Of a DNA stretch of 64,000 nt, positions 36,751-50,260 are shown piece after piece. The translations under genes were made by a program, and so were the position numbers. The stretch's first letter is position 1. Each line of letters starts with the position of its first letter. Under the pieces are notes generated by a model that was not told the DNA's origin, searched no databases, and was given only the letters and a program-made list of their open reading frames with translations. This DNA is from Kudoa neothunni (taxonomy: Eukaryota > Cnidaria), in assembly GCA_964304625.1 (NCBI GenBank), contig OZ199839.1, positions 7,812,001 through 7,876,000 of the forward strand, written 5' to 3'.

Positions 36751-38334
36751 AAAACAAAATTGAACTTTTCCATCTGGAAAATAAGACACGGTTCGTAAAA
36801 GAATGATAGAATAGCTGACTATTTAAAAAAAATCCACATATTTTCGAATAATTATAATGTATTTATTGGCTTTTGTTTAACATTTAATTTTTTCTAAATA
36901 TATGCGAGTTATCATTAATTTAAGAATGAAAATGTAATTGTTAAATGCAAAATACGACAGCGCGTCACTATCATCTATGTGACATGATGTGCGGGCGAGC
37001 ATGGATACTGCGTACTGCAGGGGTACTACTAGGGCTTCAAAAGATCGAGGACTCTCGACCCTTGAAAATTCTCCAAACCCTCGAAATTTCGAGGCTATAG
37101 GGATTATCCTCTAGGTCGAAGAGATTAATTCAATGTATTAACAAGATTGTGTGATTCGCCCATAGTGGATTTTTGTAATCAATGTTAGGAGAAATTTTCT
37201 TGTCAAAATTCAACAGTGCATTATTTTTTGGAATAAACTATTTTATTTCTTTTAAAATATCAGCTAAACTACAGTATTTGTGTAGAATTTCGGCGGTGTC
37301 GCATACAAAATTGGAAATAAAGTCGTTTCCTACAATTCGGCCTGCTAGTTCATTGCTTTTTCAAAATTTTTTTCATTTTTGTTCTTATCAAAAAAAATTA
37401 CATTATGTAGTTAAATTCAGATAAAAAAGAATTGACCTATTAACTGGAAATAAATTTTAAGTAGAGCACGTTCGGAATCAAGTGGAATCTCTATGTTGTT
37501 GATAAATACATCAAAAAATTATTATTTTTCTATAATTTTCACAAATCCGAAATAGTCAATTGTTCACTGGATCTTTTTATTTGTATCTGTTAGTAATAAG
37601 TTTGTAAATGTTCAATCTTGACTTGGTATTTTAAAAATAGAACTTTCTGATGTATTCTATTCAAAATTAGAATGAAGATATTTCAATCTAACGATAGCAT
37701 TTTTTAATGAGGGTTTTAATTTATAAATTTTTCCGAGTAGTTTATTTACGATTAAAAAAAATTTATAACAATATTTGTTCCAAAATTCAAATATGAAAAG
37801 TTTTAGTTTATTTTATTGAGTTATCTTTAAATTTATACTCATTAAATAACAAATAAATATTCAATAATTATTTTTTAATTAAAATTAACTTCAAAATAAA
37901 ATCGTTGTCAATTCATAATATAAGATTTTTAAGCATTTTAAATGAAATCAATCATGTATGTTAATACGCCCAAAGCATTTTTTTACCACTTACCTCAACA
38001 ATATAAAAATGGTGTAAAACCTAAAAATAAATATTTATTACCTTGTTTTTGAATGTACAATGAAATATCACGTCATATTTCAGAATCTACTCGAATATTT
38101 TTATGTGATTGAATGTTTAAAGCGTTTTAACCTAATGTAATTAATTTACTGAGAAGTTTTATCTATCAAAATGTTTGTAAAAATTAGTAACAATCACAAA
38201 ACGTTGGAAACATGAAATCCCTATCCGAATCCTTAATCTTAATAATCCTCGCTTCAACATACAATCACCCTTGTTTTTTAAAAAATTTTCATCGACCCAC
38301 GATTTTTTAAAGGTCTAGATACTACGAACCAACG
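36751..38334. other. AT-rich intergenic DNA
   Basis: A short GC-richer patch at 37015-37105 (tcgaggactctcgacccttg, ccctcgaaatttcgaggc) contains small palindromes and may be a transposon end. Nothing else is recognised. Confidence 0.35.
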
Positions 38335-39465
38335 TTGCCAACCCAAATCGGACATCCGGCAAAAATTTGGACGGACAAAATCAGAATTTGTTGTAAAAGC
38401 AGAACTAATATTTAATTATATGTATAAATATTACGTTAATTTCTGATTAACTCAGTAACTTCAAATATATGACATCATTTGGTTGATGTGTTGAAAAATT
38501 TTATCATTCGAATAAGATCATCTAATGTAGTGCACACATTCTATTTCTTCTTATGTTTTCGATATTTCCGGAAAAGCATTAATCAGAGTTAGTTAAAGTA
38601 AAGATGTTCTATATTTTCGGATGGAATTAAAATTATTTTGCCGATAAACAATGCTCAAAAGGCGATTATTGATAATTTAATTAAACGAACTTTGTTTTTT
38701 AGCCTGTTCAATAATTTTTGTTTCGAACAATTGTTTACAGTCTCGTTTGAATTTTGAATTACGCATAACGACTGTACCTAGATGAGGTTATATTTGTATG
38801 TACGACTATTCATCCGCTAAATTAAGAAAAATTAGTCAAGTAGATAATATTTAGTTAAATTTTAATTTATTTTGGTTTTAAATAAAATGAACATTTCTTG
38901 GAAATTGATAACAAACGCTTGTAATGATGACATAGCATTGGATATCACCAACATCAGAGTCCTTTTCTAATAGTCAAGCATTTAGAATTCCAACACAAAA
39001 AACTCTTCGTGATAATTCCAAAATGGTTCCTGGTCATGATAAACTAAGTCTTATCGCTAATACTGATGAAAAAAATCCAAAACCTTGGTCTTAACAGGAG
39101 CATAACATTTTAAAATGTGTTTATTTTCATAAATTTTTGGAATGTTTATGTTCTTAACTTTTGTATTACATGGATTTTCAGAATTATTATAATGTATAAT
39201 TGTAACTTGCCTTTGGTGAACTTTTATAGCAGACATTTTAATTTGAAATAAAGAATTGTTCCAAGTATACAGTTATTTACTCGAAGGTTATTCGTAATGA
39301 AATAAACAACAATTTTTTTCAATTATTTGTGAATTTGCAATAATTTCTCACTTTTTAAACATTGTTTCACGATTATTCAGTCTTGCGAAGAACAAGAGTG
39401 AAAAAATCTGACAAATTTGAGTTGATTTGTTCCAAAAAAATGCATAGTATCCCTGCACTACTGTA
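38335..39465. mobile_element. hAT-like element, non-autonomous or decayed
   Basis: The left end ccaacgttgccaaccc...tcggacatccgg resembles the inverse of the element end at window bases 1-95. The right part (39370-39430) is a direct match to the same end. The interior holds only short frames, for example one at about 38975-39095 with RIPTQKTLRDNSKMVPGHDK, whose origin is unknown. The right terminus is not sharp. Confidence 0.4.
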
Positions 39466-41061
39466 TATTCTGACCCGCCTACTATTTAGCACAACTATCC
39501 GGCCCCAACCCGATCGAGTTGCTGACCCTTGATATCAAATATCTTCCGAAATAATAATCGAAAAAAATAATTTGTAAGTTTGAACTAAATAGCACTTATC
39601 TGATATTGTTAAGTTATACAATTTCAACGTAAAACGTGATACACCAAGAGGATAGCAAGTTACATAAATAAGTTTATTCAATAACCGAGAAAATAAATAT
39701 TCGTCTTTTAATCAGCGCGAAACCACTACTTTGGCTAGCTTTGAGTACAGTGGATAGCGAGTAATAAGTAATTCTTTTGGGAAGGGACGAAAAAGTGCGT
39801 ATTAGCCAAGAGAGAGTTTAAATTTGAAAGTGGCTATTGGCACGGATCATAATACCCATGTAGGTTTAATTAGATACAACAGATTATAAAAAATAAACTA
39901 TATCGATCCACTATAAACAGGAGATACCGTGATTAAAAATGGTCATCGGGCAAGTGTATTTGCCATTTTTAATTAATAATTTCCATATCAATAGCCAGTG
40001 CATTTAAATTTCTTAATGTTATTATATTTTTAGACCTTAAACTCACCTAAATTAAGTTTATAAAGATCAGCTCAACAAATGTAAAATTTTCTATGAAATA
40101 ACGAAAGTAAGAATTAATCGCCACCCACGGTGGTTGCTTCAATTATTTTGGTTGATATTGGATAACATTAATTTTCCTAAGTTTCCGTTTCCATCCAGCG
40201 ACATATAATTTTTTTATGATCCCCCTACAAAAATATTAATTTAACTTCTACAAATAACGATCATCCAAAGTGAATTATTCTAATTTAATACCTTATATAG
40301 ATAAATTGAAAGTTTTCGGGTAACCTTTGAATATTTTAAATTCTTCCATGCCAAAAGTTCATTTAATTGAAAAGGAAAAAAATGCACATCCATAGCGCTC
40401 TATTTCGGATAGTTTCTCCAAAATAACATTAAAGTTTTTTGGTGATTTTTATATATTTAAAGACAGATTGTAGGTAGTTTAAATGAATTAAAACATTAGA
40501 ATACGCTTAAAAAATTTGAACTAGTCCATTATAAACAATATAATTTATGTAAATGCATATTCGTAGTATATTTTATTAAGTTTTTTATTTAAAAATTTTT
40601 TACATGAATTATCTAATAAATCTCTACTGCAATTATTTATAATTATATCTACTTCACAGAAAAAAATATGTATACGAAAAATCAATTTGTCGTAAAAAAT
40701 ATTAAAAGATTCAGCTTTAAGTATTCTTAAGTATGGAATAGAAATCTATTGTATCTCATTTTCCTGTAATTTCACGATATTGGCTGCCAATTTTTTATCA
40801 TTTTAACAAATAACCATTTTTTGTAATATATGATCTTCAAAACGGAGAAAAAATATTAAGAGATATTTCATCGTGGATTATTCCCGATCGTGGGCGAAGA
40901 CGGACAATTTGAGTTAGTTTTAAATAAAGCAATACATATTCGACTATAATTCTCTGCATTTGTGTATAATCAAATATATTTTGCAATAAAAACATCGAAT
41001 AAGTCAATGTGATTGCCACATTGAGTCTAGCTAATAGTTTTGTGAACCATTGAGGGATTCC
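39466..41061. other. Intergenic DNA
   Basis: No gene, RNA or repeat could be supported in this stretch. Confidence 0.4.
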
Positions 41062-41566
41062 ACATAATGATGGATTAATTTTAAATGGCCACATAATAAG
41101 AATGAATAACTTAATGAGGTGTACGAATTATGTTGGATTAATTTTAAATGGCCACATAATAAGAATGAATAACTTAATGAGGTGTACGAATTATGTTGGA
41201 TTAATTTTAAATGGCCACATAATAAGAATGAATAACTTAATGAGGTGTACGAATTATGTTGGATTAATTTTAAATGTTCTCGTAATAAGAATGAATGACT
41301 TAATGAGGTGTAAGAATTATGATGGATTAATTCTAAATGTTCTCGTAATAAGAATGAATGACTTAATGAGGTGTAAGAATTATGATGGATTAATTCTAAA
41401 TGTTCTCGTAATAAGAATGAATGACTTAATGAGGTGTAAGAATTATGATGGATTAATTCTAAATGTTCTCGTAATAAGAATGAATGACTTAATGAGGTGT
41501 AAGAATTATGATGGATTAATTCTAAATGTTCTCGTAATAAGAATGAATGACTTAATGTGGTGTAAA
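41062..41566. repeat. 63-bp minisatellite, about eight units
   Basis: A 63-base unit beginning atgaataacttaatgaggtg recurs with its ATG at 41102, 41165, 41228, 41291, 41354, 41417, 41480 and 41543, with partial units at both ends. There are two sequence types. The left units carry aaatggccacataataaga, and the right units carry aaatgttctcgtaataaga plus taagaattatgatgg. The junction is in the third unit. Because 63 is a multiple of three, both strands stay open through the array. That explains the long frames here without any need for a protein. Confidence 0.95.
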
Positions 41567-43555
41567 AGTTGCAATGAGAATATACAGTCAATCGGCTCTA
41601 TATTTAAAATTATTTTTAAAATTAATTACTTTGTTATTAACTACAGATAGCCTCAATATTACCTCAGACTATATTTATTTTTCGTAGTAAAACGCAATAT
41701 TCCGTCCTAGCGTTATCCATTAACTTCCCTGAAATATATTTTGCCCAGTGTAAACTGTAAACTGTGAGCTTCGTTGAAAATTGTTGTTTTCAAATTTTAA
41801 ACCGATTAGATATCACATCTTAAAAAAAGAATGCGATAAATAGGTATATTATTGAATTCGGAAAAGTTTGAAAGAACTCTAATAATTGCAGGCTAATTAG
41901 AACGATTTTGAATGGCACATATTAAGACTCGGTCGGTAAACCCGAATTTCTCCTGAAGCCCAAATGATAGCTATAGCTTTAGCACGTTTGAAATTTCGAA
42001 TAGGTGTGCACTAATGCAAATCACATGGACTGGTTTGTTTATGCGTGTACACAATTATACGATTAGGGGTGACACCACTTTTAAATATTTGCAGTTTGGT
42101 TCACTTTAGATCCATAGAATCTGATCTAACTCTAAATTTATTGTTGGTCGACCATCCAAGAATATAACAATATTATCTCAGGCTGAATTGATTACAATAA
42201 TTTCACTGATTTAATTCTTGAATTCATCTAGATTAATTCAACATAATTATTAATTTTCCCTATCTAATAATGTAAATTATTAATGAGTTTAAAAGCTGCA
42301 GCAATGTGTAACACTCTCAAATCGTATAGCACGAGTGTGAAATTAATGCGTTTATGGCGTTCGCCCACACCGCACAAACAATATTCATTGCGATAACATT
42401 AATCTTCGATTGTTTTGATTAGATGGATCAAAGTGGTATTATAGTTGGTTTGTAGAGCACACCCATGAAATAATGTAAATAGACATCCGCAAAAGTGGGT
42501 TCAGTATTTGAAAATTATTTGGTTTGATTATTTTTGGCTGATGGTGAACTAAACAATTGATTTGACCTTTGTAGTCCGAACTCTCACAATGTAATTATCG
42601 CGCACCAACTCCCAATATACGAATGTGTATTTAATTATTGTCACTATTTTGATAGATTAAAAAATTGCGATCACTAACAATAAATTTATTGAACAATTCC
42701 ATAGGAAAAGTCAGATCATTAATCAAAATAAACGCATATTATCATGATCACCTACCGCATAATCCTCTTTGCATTAGGCCAAAAGATAGGGCGCAGTTAT
42801 TTAAACAATCTCCGAGTAATCGATGGGGTTTTTGTTAGAGTTTTCAGCTGTACACAAACTTCGAAATTAAAATTAACAATATCATGATGATTCACCTATA
42901 AAAATTATTGACTCAAATTTTAAAAATTCGCTCCCAACGAGCACAAAAATAAACACGCTTACTGTAATAACTGCCTACTAATAGAGGGGGTGTTATCACG
43001 AGTCGCCACAATTCATAGTGATCATTAGAGATACTGGTGACGAGTGTTATTCAAAGAACGAATAAGTTGGTACGATTTTTATTCTTTAAAACCATATACC
43101 CACAGCAAATCATAGTAATCTATATTATAATGGTTGATAATGTATGCAATTAACCTGCGATCCACCTTCACAGACAATCTACTATCTTCACTCAACTAAT
43201 CTAATAGTTGAGATGAAGTGAGCCAACATTTCAACGGTTGATTTCTCACGACAGCTACTACACCTAAAGATTTAGATCGTAGTTAACACTTTTCTCAAGT
43301 ACGTTGTTGTTATTGTGATAGTGAGGGGTAGTAGTTTGAAATGTTGGCAACCATCTGTTGACGTGGTCAGACAGTGGTCTGTGGCACGGGTTGGATTGTT
43401 GAAATTCATTTTTGCAGCTATCAACCAACCATGACAACATAATTATTTTAATTGTAACTTGTATATGTGAAAAATAATAATCTTGTGCATTTTGAAAGCT
43501 TTGTTGTCAACCGTTCTAATCGATCAATCAATAATATAGAGCATTAATTCAAAAA
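41567..43555. other. 5' flank of sugar transporter gene 1
   Basis: No gene was found. The promoter of the transporter should lie in the last few hundred bases, but no convincing core element stands out. Confidence 0.4.
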
Positions 43556-45846
43556 ATGGACGAGCTCAAACAAGAACCACTTTTGACAAACGCCGATAAA
43601 GCAGGTAAAATTTTAGCTAAACGCCGATCGCATATATCATTAAATATATTTGTGTAGTAACCAACAATAACGATGTGGAAATGGAGGTGAACGTTACCAC
43701 CCCAGATACTGGAAGTAGTAGCAAACAACCCATAAGAAACAGCACATTCGAATTCCAATCACAAAAACTTAACCACCCTGCAAATGCATTAGCATCAGTA
43801 CTTTTAACGGCGCCATTAATTATGGGAATATGTATCAATGCACTAGGCCATAAATCTGTACTTTGTGTTGTTTACACACAACCAATGAGATTATGTCATT
43901 ATTTAGTCGATTGACAACATTCTATCGGGTGAAGACACAGATCGAATAGCTTATCTACAAGGATTACGACCTTGGGATTGTTTGTTCCCCATAGGTGGTC
44001 TTATTGCTGCACCATCGTGCTCGTATATCTGTAGCAAATATGGCAAGTAACTTTCTACAACGATATAATTCGAGCTTGACTATTAATTATTCGCGTGAGA
44101 AGTTAACAGATAATTGTCATCAGCTGAGGTTGATCCAATCACGAATGAGTTGTATTATGAATACTTCACTCATCAAATACAAACCAGTTCGATCAACACA
44201 TATTTTAGTAATTAAATCTGTTGGATTTAAAATCTCAAAAATATTCTCATAATTTAGATTATAATCAACAAATAGCTCATCAAACGTTAAAGCAGATAAT
44301 TTTTCAACTCGAAATAACCACCTTAATAAATTATATTAATAAATAACCGCAATTCACTTGATATAAAAATAAAATAAATTTTTTCATTTTAAAACGAAAA
44401 AACTGCAGAAAATTATCGTGTTACTAATTAATGTCAAATTCGAAATAGTTTGTGTTTGTGAGCGTTCAGCAAATAATATCATATTTTATTGTGTAGGAAA
44501 ATTCCAACTATAATATTCTATGTTGCCTCCCTGGTAGGATTCATCTTTAAATTTTGTGCTATGTACACACCCTTCGAAGTGATTTTCCTTGGAAGATTTT
44601 TCGATGGAATAGCATCGGGAGGTTTAATGGTGGCAGGAGTGAGTTGGATGTTCGATTTGATCGCAAGAAGAATCCATCAAATCCATAAAGCGCTCATCCA
44701 AATCTTCATCAACCTAGGAATTCTACTCATTGCAATATTCTCGTTAGTTCAGGTACGACGAGATTATTGGAGTTTTTCATACCTTCTGCAATTGGTGATG
44801 ACAATAGCTGGGCTGGTTGCTTGTGTATTACTACCGGAAAGTCATGTCTATCTATACAACAAGAATAGTGATCAAACAGCTCTAACACAAGCACTAAAAC
44901 GCCTACGAGGAGTGGGATTCGATCAAGCAGAAGTGGATGAACTAGCCGATAGTATCGATAGAGACTCGAATATTAGACAGGTGACTATGATGGAATTTTT
45001 CAAAGAGAGACGTTACCTTGTGGCCCTTATCACTACTATACTGATGAACATCTTCCAACAGATCAGCGGAATTAATGTGGTGGTCGCATTTACCGCAAAA
45101 TTATTGACAGGAGCCGATGTAAAAACAGGCTCAGTTGGTGGCTCGACAAACCCCCGACAACTAACCAAATTAGAGATTAAGGCCATCGCTGAATACTCCA
45201 TCTATATCCTAATTGTAGGAGTACTTGGATCAGTTATTGCAGCTCCGTTTGTTGGCAGATTCCGCAGAAAAGTTATGTTAATGGTTGGATTTGGAGGAAT
45301 GACCTTAAGCTTTCTATGCGCCAACTTCATACAAGCTTTCGATTTGGATAAAAATGCCCTTATCACGGTTTTCTCGATATTTTTTTTCATCTTCCAATTC
45401 GGCCCAGGTGAGCTATAAAATTCGATTTAGAATCTTAAGCATCTAAGGTTCAGGTTCAGATTCAGATGTTTTAGATTTAGACACTCTGATTGATCTAACA
45501 TTTATTCGATCGATTGTAGGACCGTTGGTGTGGTTCATCTGTATCGAAATTTTCCCTCCCGACGCCGTCAGCTCCGCTCAAGGTGTATCCACCGTGGCCA
45601 ACTGGTTCGCCAACTCTTGTGTGTATCTACTCTACCCTATTGTTTCGGTATGCTTTTTTGGTAATATTTTTTTGATTTACTTTACAGGACGAAATCGGAT
45701 ACAAAGCTGGATTCATATTCACCGTTATTAACGCGATCGCCTTCTTCTACATCACCTTCTGTGTGATTGAAACCAACAAAAAGAAAAGTGATCAAATACT
45801 CAAGGAGTACAACCGAAAATACTCATGGCTCACGAAGCGCTTCTGA
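43556..45846 (+). CDS. SLC2-type (GLUT) sugar transporter 1
   Basis: A major-facilitator sugar carrier of the plasma membrane. Six exons (43556-43604, 43658-43869, 43907-44046, 44497-45407, 45520-45647, 45688-45846) give 532 codons with agreeing phases. Introns are 53, 37, 450, 112 and 40 nt. The SLC2 signatures occur in order: SKYGKK (loop 2-3), GRFFDGIASGG, PESHVYLYNK (the PESPRYL site), FQQISGIN (helix 7 QQxSGxN, sugar-binding), VGRFRRKVML (loop 8-9), FGPGPLVWFICIEIFP (helix 10-11, with the Trp kept) and IETNKKK in place of PETKGR. Some 55 polar N-terminal residues precede the first helix. The ATG follows an A-run and is the first in frame. A paralogue with the same intron positions lies at 59414-61403. 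Substrate cannot be fixed from sequence, but the binding residues favour a hexose. Confidence 0.88.
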
Positions 45847-48800
45847 AACTGATCAAAATGGCCGACATATTGTCTTAATTAATGATACTAATGCATATTA
45901 TCCCCACATTATTACATTCTATTTTTTCTTCCTGTTATACTATTCTGTGTTATGTTATACTTTATCTGCCTTCTGAATGTGTTTCTATTGTTTTTGCGCT
46001 AAAAAATACGTCTTATCATAATATCATGAGTTAGCGCGAAAGGAATGCATCTATATAATCTTTAAAATTCTCTCGTTGTAGTACTCAATAATATTAAGTT
46101 GAATTTTTGGGGAGCTGTATTGGCTATGAAGAGCCACAATTTTACCAACTAGGGAGTTACGTCCTAATAGATGATGCAAGAATCACCTGAAAGTTAATAT
46201 CAAAATAGTTTAGCTTTAAATTATTTTTTGTGACTTTGAATTCGTTGATTTCCGTTAAATTGGCAAATGGCTTATATTAGATATTCAATTTTTGGAGGTG
46301 TTTACATAATATTTTCCGATAAAAATACATCGATATAAAACTTGGAAATTATTAAAATAATGTGTTTTCAATCAACAAGGTGCAATCTTTTGAAGTACTT
46401 TTCGAAAAACGGAGAGAATAAGAAAATCAGGGAATTAAACAAAATATTATGCGGAATTATTGGTTTAAATGTTTTTTTGCAAATCTGAGTATAATTTTCT
46501 CTATCTTTTTAATTAATCCATTTAATTTAATTAAAAAAATAATTATGTTTTGTATAACATTGTTGCTTAAACTTTTTGTGAATAGATGATTGTTGGCTAT
46601 GTTTCTCAATAAGCTAAATTTATGTTGGAATTATCATGATCAAATATTTTAATGATGGAAACATTTTTGAATAAAAATACGTATATTATGTACGTAACGA
46701 CATGAGAAAATAATGTGTAATTGCTTATTTTATTAATATTTCGGATAATTACATCAGTCATACTTATCTATTAAACAACTTCCATTTAATATATAAATTT
46801 AACGAATCATTTTAAAAAATCAATTGAGTTTTTCGATAGAGTTATTTGTTTATATCCAAAATCAGCATTAGACATTAGATGTGTAATTAATGGTGTTTTT
46901 TTTAATGGGGATGCAGGAATAAAATATTTACGAAACCAATAATTTAAGGCATCCAATATTCGATTTATATCGATTTTTATTGACTTTAGTTTAGTCGTCG
47001 ATTATATTGATTGAGATTTGATATATGCTTTTCCAGACTGTTCCGAAAACGCCTGCTAATGGGCGCGCGAAGGAAAAGCATGATTTGGAGGGTTATACGG
47101 TAGAGACGGTTGATTAAGAAACCATTCAAAAGAAATTATCTTACAAATGCTGTAAATGAAAATGACACAAATACATCGCACAGGATACAAACAAAATTGA
47201 GAATAAATGGATAATTATGTAATGATCAGTTTAATCTACTGGTATAATTTATAATACCATATTAATAAATAAAAACCAATATAGCTATTTCGTCTCATAT
47301 ATCAAGGAATGATAAATAATATTTTTTATTTAATTTTGTTTTGACCATAATAACTATTGGTAAGAATATTTTGTACTATCATTGAATTATTTGAGTAATT
47401 GAGCTCAAACAAATAAACTAAAATTTATTAAATAGTCATTATCAAAAACAATTATTATGCTTAGCGTTACAATTATGGTTAAATAATTAAGTTTTTTATA
47501 TTTTCACAATGTTAATATATATCATCTTTAAATCTACTTCACAACTGTAAAGTAAACTTAACTTCAATAATAAATTTTGTTGAAAATTTTTATATTTATC
47601 TACATTCTCTATTAACGTAAATCTGAATCATAATTATTTAAGAAATTCGCCATATTCCATCAACAGTTCAACTTGTACGTGACTAAAATGTATGTGCATT
47701 AATTCGTCATTAAAATCATAAACATTGTTCATTATTTTATTTATTTATTTAAATTATAAATTTATTGATTTGTGACGATGTATTAAAAAATTTGTAACGC
47801 ATTTAAATTTCTTTTTGTTTTATTTACTCATCTTTATATCAGATTTCAATATTATATGCTGCTTATCATAGCAAAATATTTGCTATATATGACTACAATC
47901 TACGATTAATGTGTATTTTCAGTAAAAAACTAAAAACGGATTTTGTGATTTCATAAACTTTTATATCAGTTTTTACAAGTGTAATCATGATATTTTAGTT
48001 TCGTTTATTAAATATCATTTTTAGAATGTATTATTTTCCGAGATATCAATGAAACATTGATTAAAAGTTAGTCTTTGATATAAAAATCAGGATGAGTGGG
48101 TTTTTTCTCGAACTAATATAGCATACGATCTCAATTTAATTACTCGTAACTAAATATTCATCCAATGGGCAAATACATTTCAAGCATAAATTAAAAAATG
48201 TTTCATAAGATTTAGTATCACAATATATTGCTTTAATATGTTCAAGAAGGGTTTATAATGGAATTCATCACAAACGAGTCGAAAAAGAGAACGAGATTTG
48301 TTCAATAAAAATGCCGTATATCCCCAAAATAAGTTATTATTTTAAATATATGTTTTTAGGTTATGCATATTTTACAAAAAAAATTAATCCTATATTTTAT
48401 ATATGACCAATCTGACTTTACTTAACTATCAAAAAATAAAAATGATAAAATTAAGTTTTACAATTGATTCAGAAATTTTTTTAAATAAACGTGTATTTTA
48501 ATAACAATTCACTTAAACGTTTATAGAAATTATCACAGAACTGTAGTCATAGATCAAGTGCGGAAACACCTCGATCCATTATCCAATAGCCAGTCGGATC
48601 CTCACTCAATTGTTGTGATATATGCCAATTTCATAAAATATTCGAAATTCATATTTTATTTTATTGCGATTTGAGTTTTCAAATATTTGAAAGTATGATC
48701 TAAACATTTATTATAGGCATTGGCTATTGTGACAAGGAAGTTTTTGACCCAAACTGACAACTATGCTTCCGCATTTTCCATTTCAAATCCCGGAAACTCC

Positions 48801-50260
48801 TATTTAGACTTGATCTATAAAGTTTATTTTTCATAATTAACTACAGTCAAAACTTTCATACCTGGATATTATGATAGTGTCGATAGCCACTTCCTTTATT
48901 ATATTGCCGCTTGGAGTTTTTAAGGATCGAATTATGGCCTGAAGTTAAAAGGTTAATGCAGCTTTGTATTAAAACTACATTAAAATTTCCGTAATTATCC
49001 ATCTAGTATCAAAAATAATTGTTTTTCTTATCGTTTAAGTTAGGGTTTCTACGGGGGCCGTTTCACGCGCTTTCGCATCACGCTTTTCCATCACGTTCAC
49101 GTTTTTCCGAAACTGTAGAACTAACCCTAAAACATTAGAGCAGTATGTCAACTTTATTCATGCTTAGAATATTTAACCAACAAATAAAATGATTTCTACA
49201 AATAGACGATAGTAGTTTGACTAAACGGATAAAATAACGACATTGATGATTTTTAAATAAGCTCTTATATAAGAAGAATTTTTGGGCTTACGTTAAGAAA
49301 ATTAATTCCATAAATGAATTGAATGATAAGGAACTAACGATTTTCCCATTGTATAACAAGAAAATTTAAAATAAATTTTGGTTTATAGCCCTAAAAAGAT
49401 CAAGTTTACCAATATATTTTGGATAATTTCGATCAGAAATATTTTTTTAACACAAGGGTTTCCTTTATTGCATTATAACAAATTCATAAAACCATTTAAT
49501 ATTAATATCCATCATTTTTTAAGAATTGATATTTTTTATTGTAATATATTTAAAATTAATTATGCCTACAAGAAATTACTTGGTCAACTATAAAATAACG
49601 AAAGATAGACTTGTAGAACTTAAACATTATTTTCTGTTTCGAAACGTGTTCGCCTGTAATTTAGTTTACTTTTCATGATATTTCTATTAATCATTTTATC
49701 CAGTCCTCCAACAAATATGCTATACATGTTGTTAAATATATCTATAAAAAAACTTTTCTAAGAAGATAGGATTAATTATAAAAGCTATAATTAAGGTCCA
49801 CACGCAGTCAGAAGGTAGAGTTAAAACTTTTCTCATTTGCTTTTACGCGTGGAAGAAACTACATTAATGTTCATCGTAACATTTCTAATATACATTGTAT
49901 GATTAAAAAAGATAATTATTTGAAAAAATACTGATGGAATGAGCATGGCTATGTCTCATTAATTAGGATCCTTTAATCATACTTTCAAACAAGTGAATAC
50001 AGGAAAAGATAGAGAATCAAGTTCAATCTATGAAAAATTTGGGCTATTTCATTGGAATACTAATATTGTATTTGATTTTAACTTTTTATTTTCATGACTT
50101 TTATATTAAATTGTCGATAAATAATACCTTTTATAAAGGATTTCCTAAAATTATATTGATAAACATGAATTATGAATTATACGTCTATTCATTACAAACA
50201 AACACTTAAATTCTCCCTGAATAAAACGGAAGTTTTCGTTTCTAGATTGTTTAAATCAAA
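45847..50260. other. AT-rich intergenic region between transporter 1 and the ectodomain gene
   Basis: The only structure noted is a small inverted-repeat unit at 49039-49130. The remaining 4.4 kb shows no exon with splice borders, no RNA gene and no recognisable transposon. Confidence 0.4.
49039..49130. repeat. Short MITE-like unit with TTAGGGTT ends
   Basis: It opens with agttagggtttctacgg and closes with ccgaaactgtagaactaacc followed by ctaa, so the ends are imperfect inverted repeats. The middle is GC-rich with ctttcgcatcacgcttttcc. It is about 90 bases long and stands out from the AT-rich flanks. Confidence 0.4.

Noticed and set aside
41031-41650. Long open frames of 182 and 186 codons on both strands
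   Set aside because: Both come from the 63-bp minisatellite, whose unit is a multiple of three; the peptides are pure repeats without start context or splice partners.
45013-45390. Two minus-strand frames of 62 codons
   Set aside because: Antisense shadows of the long exon of sugar transporter 1.
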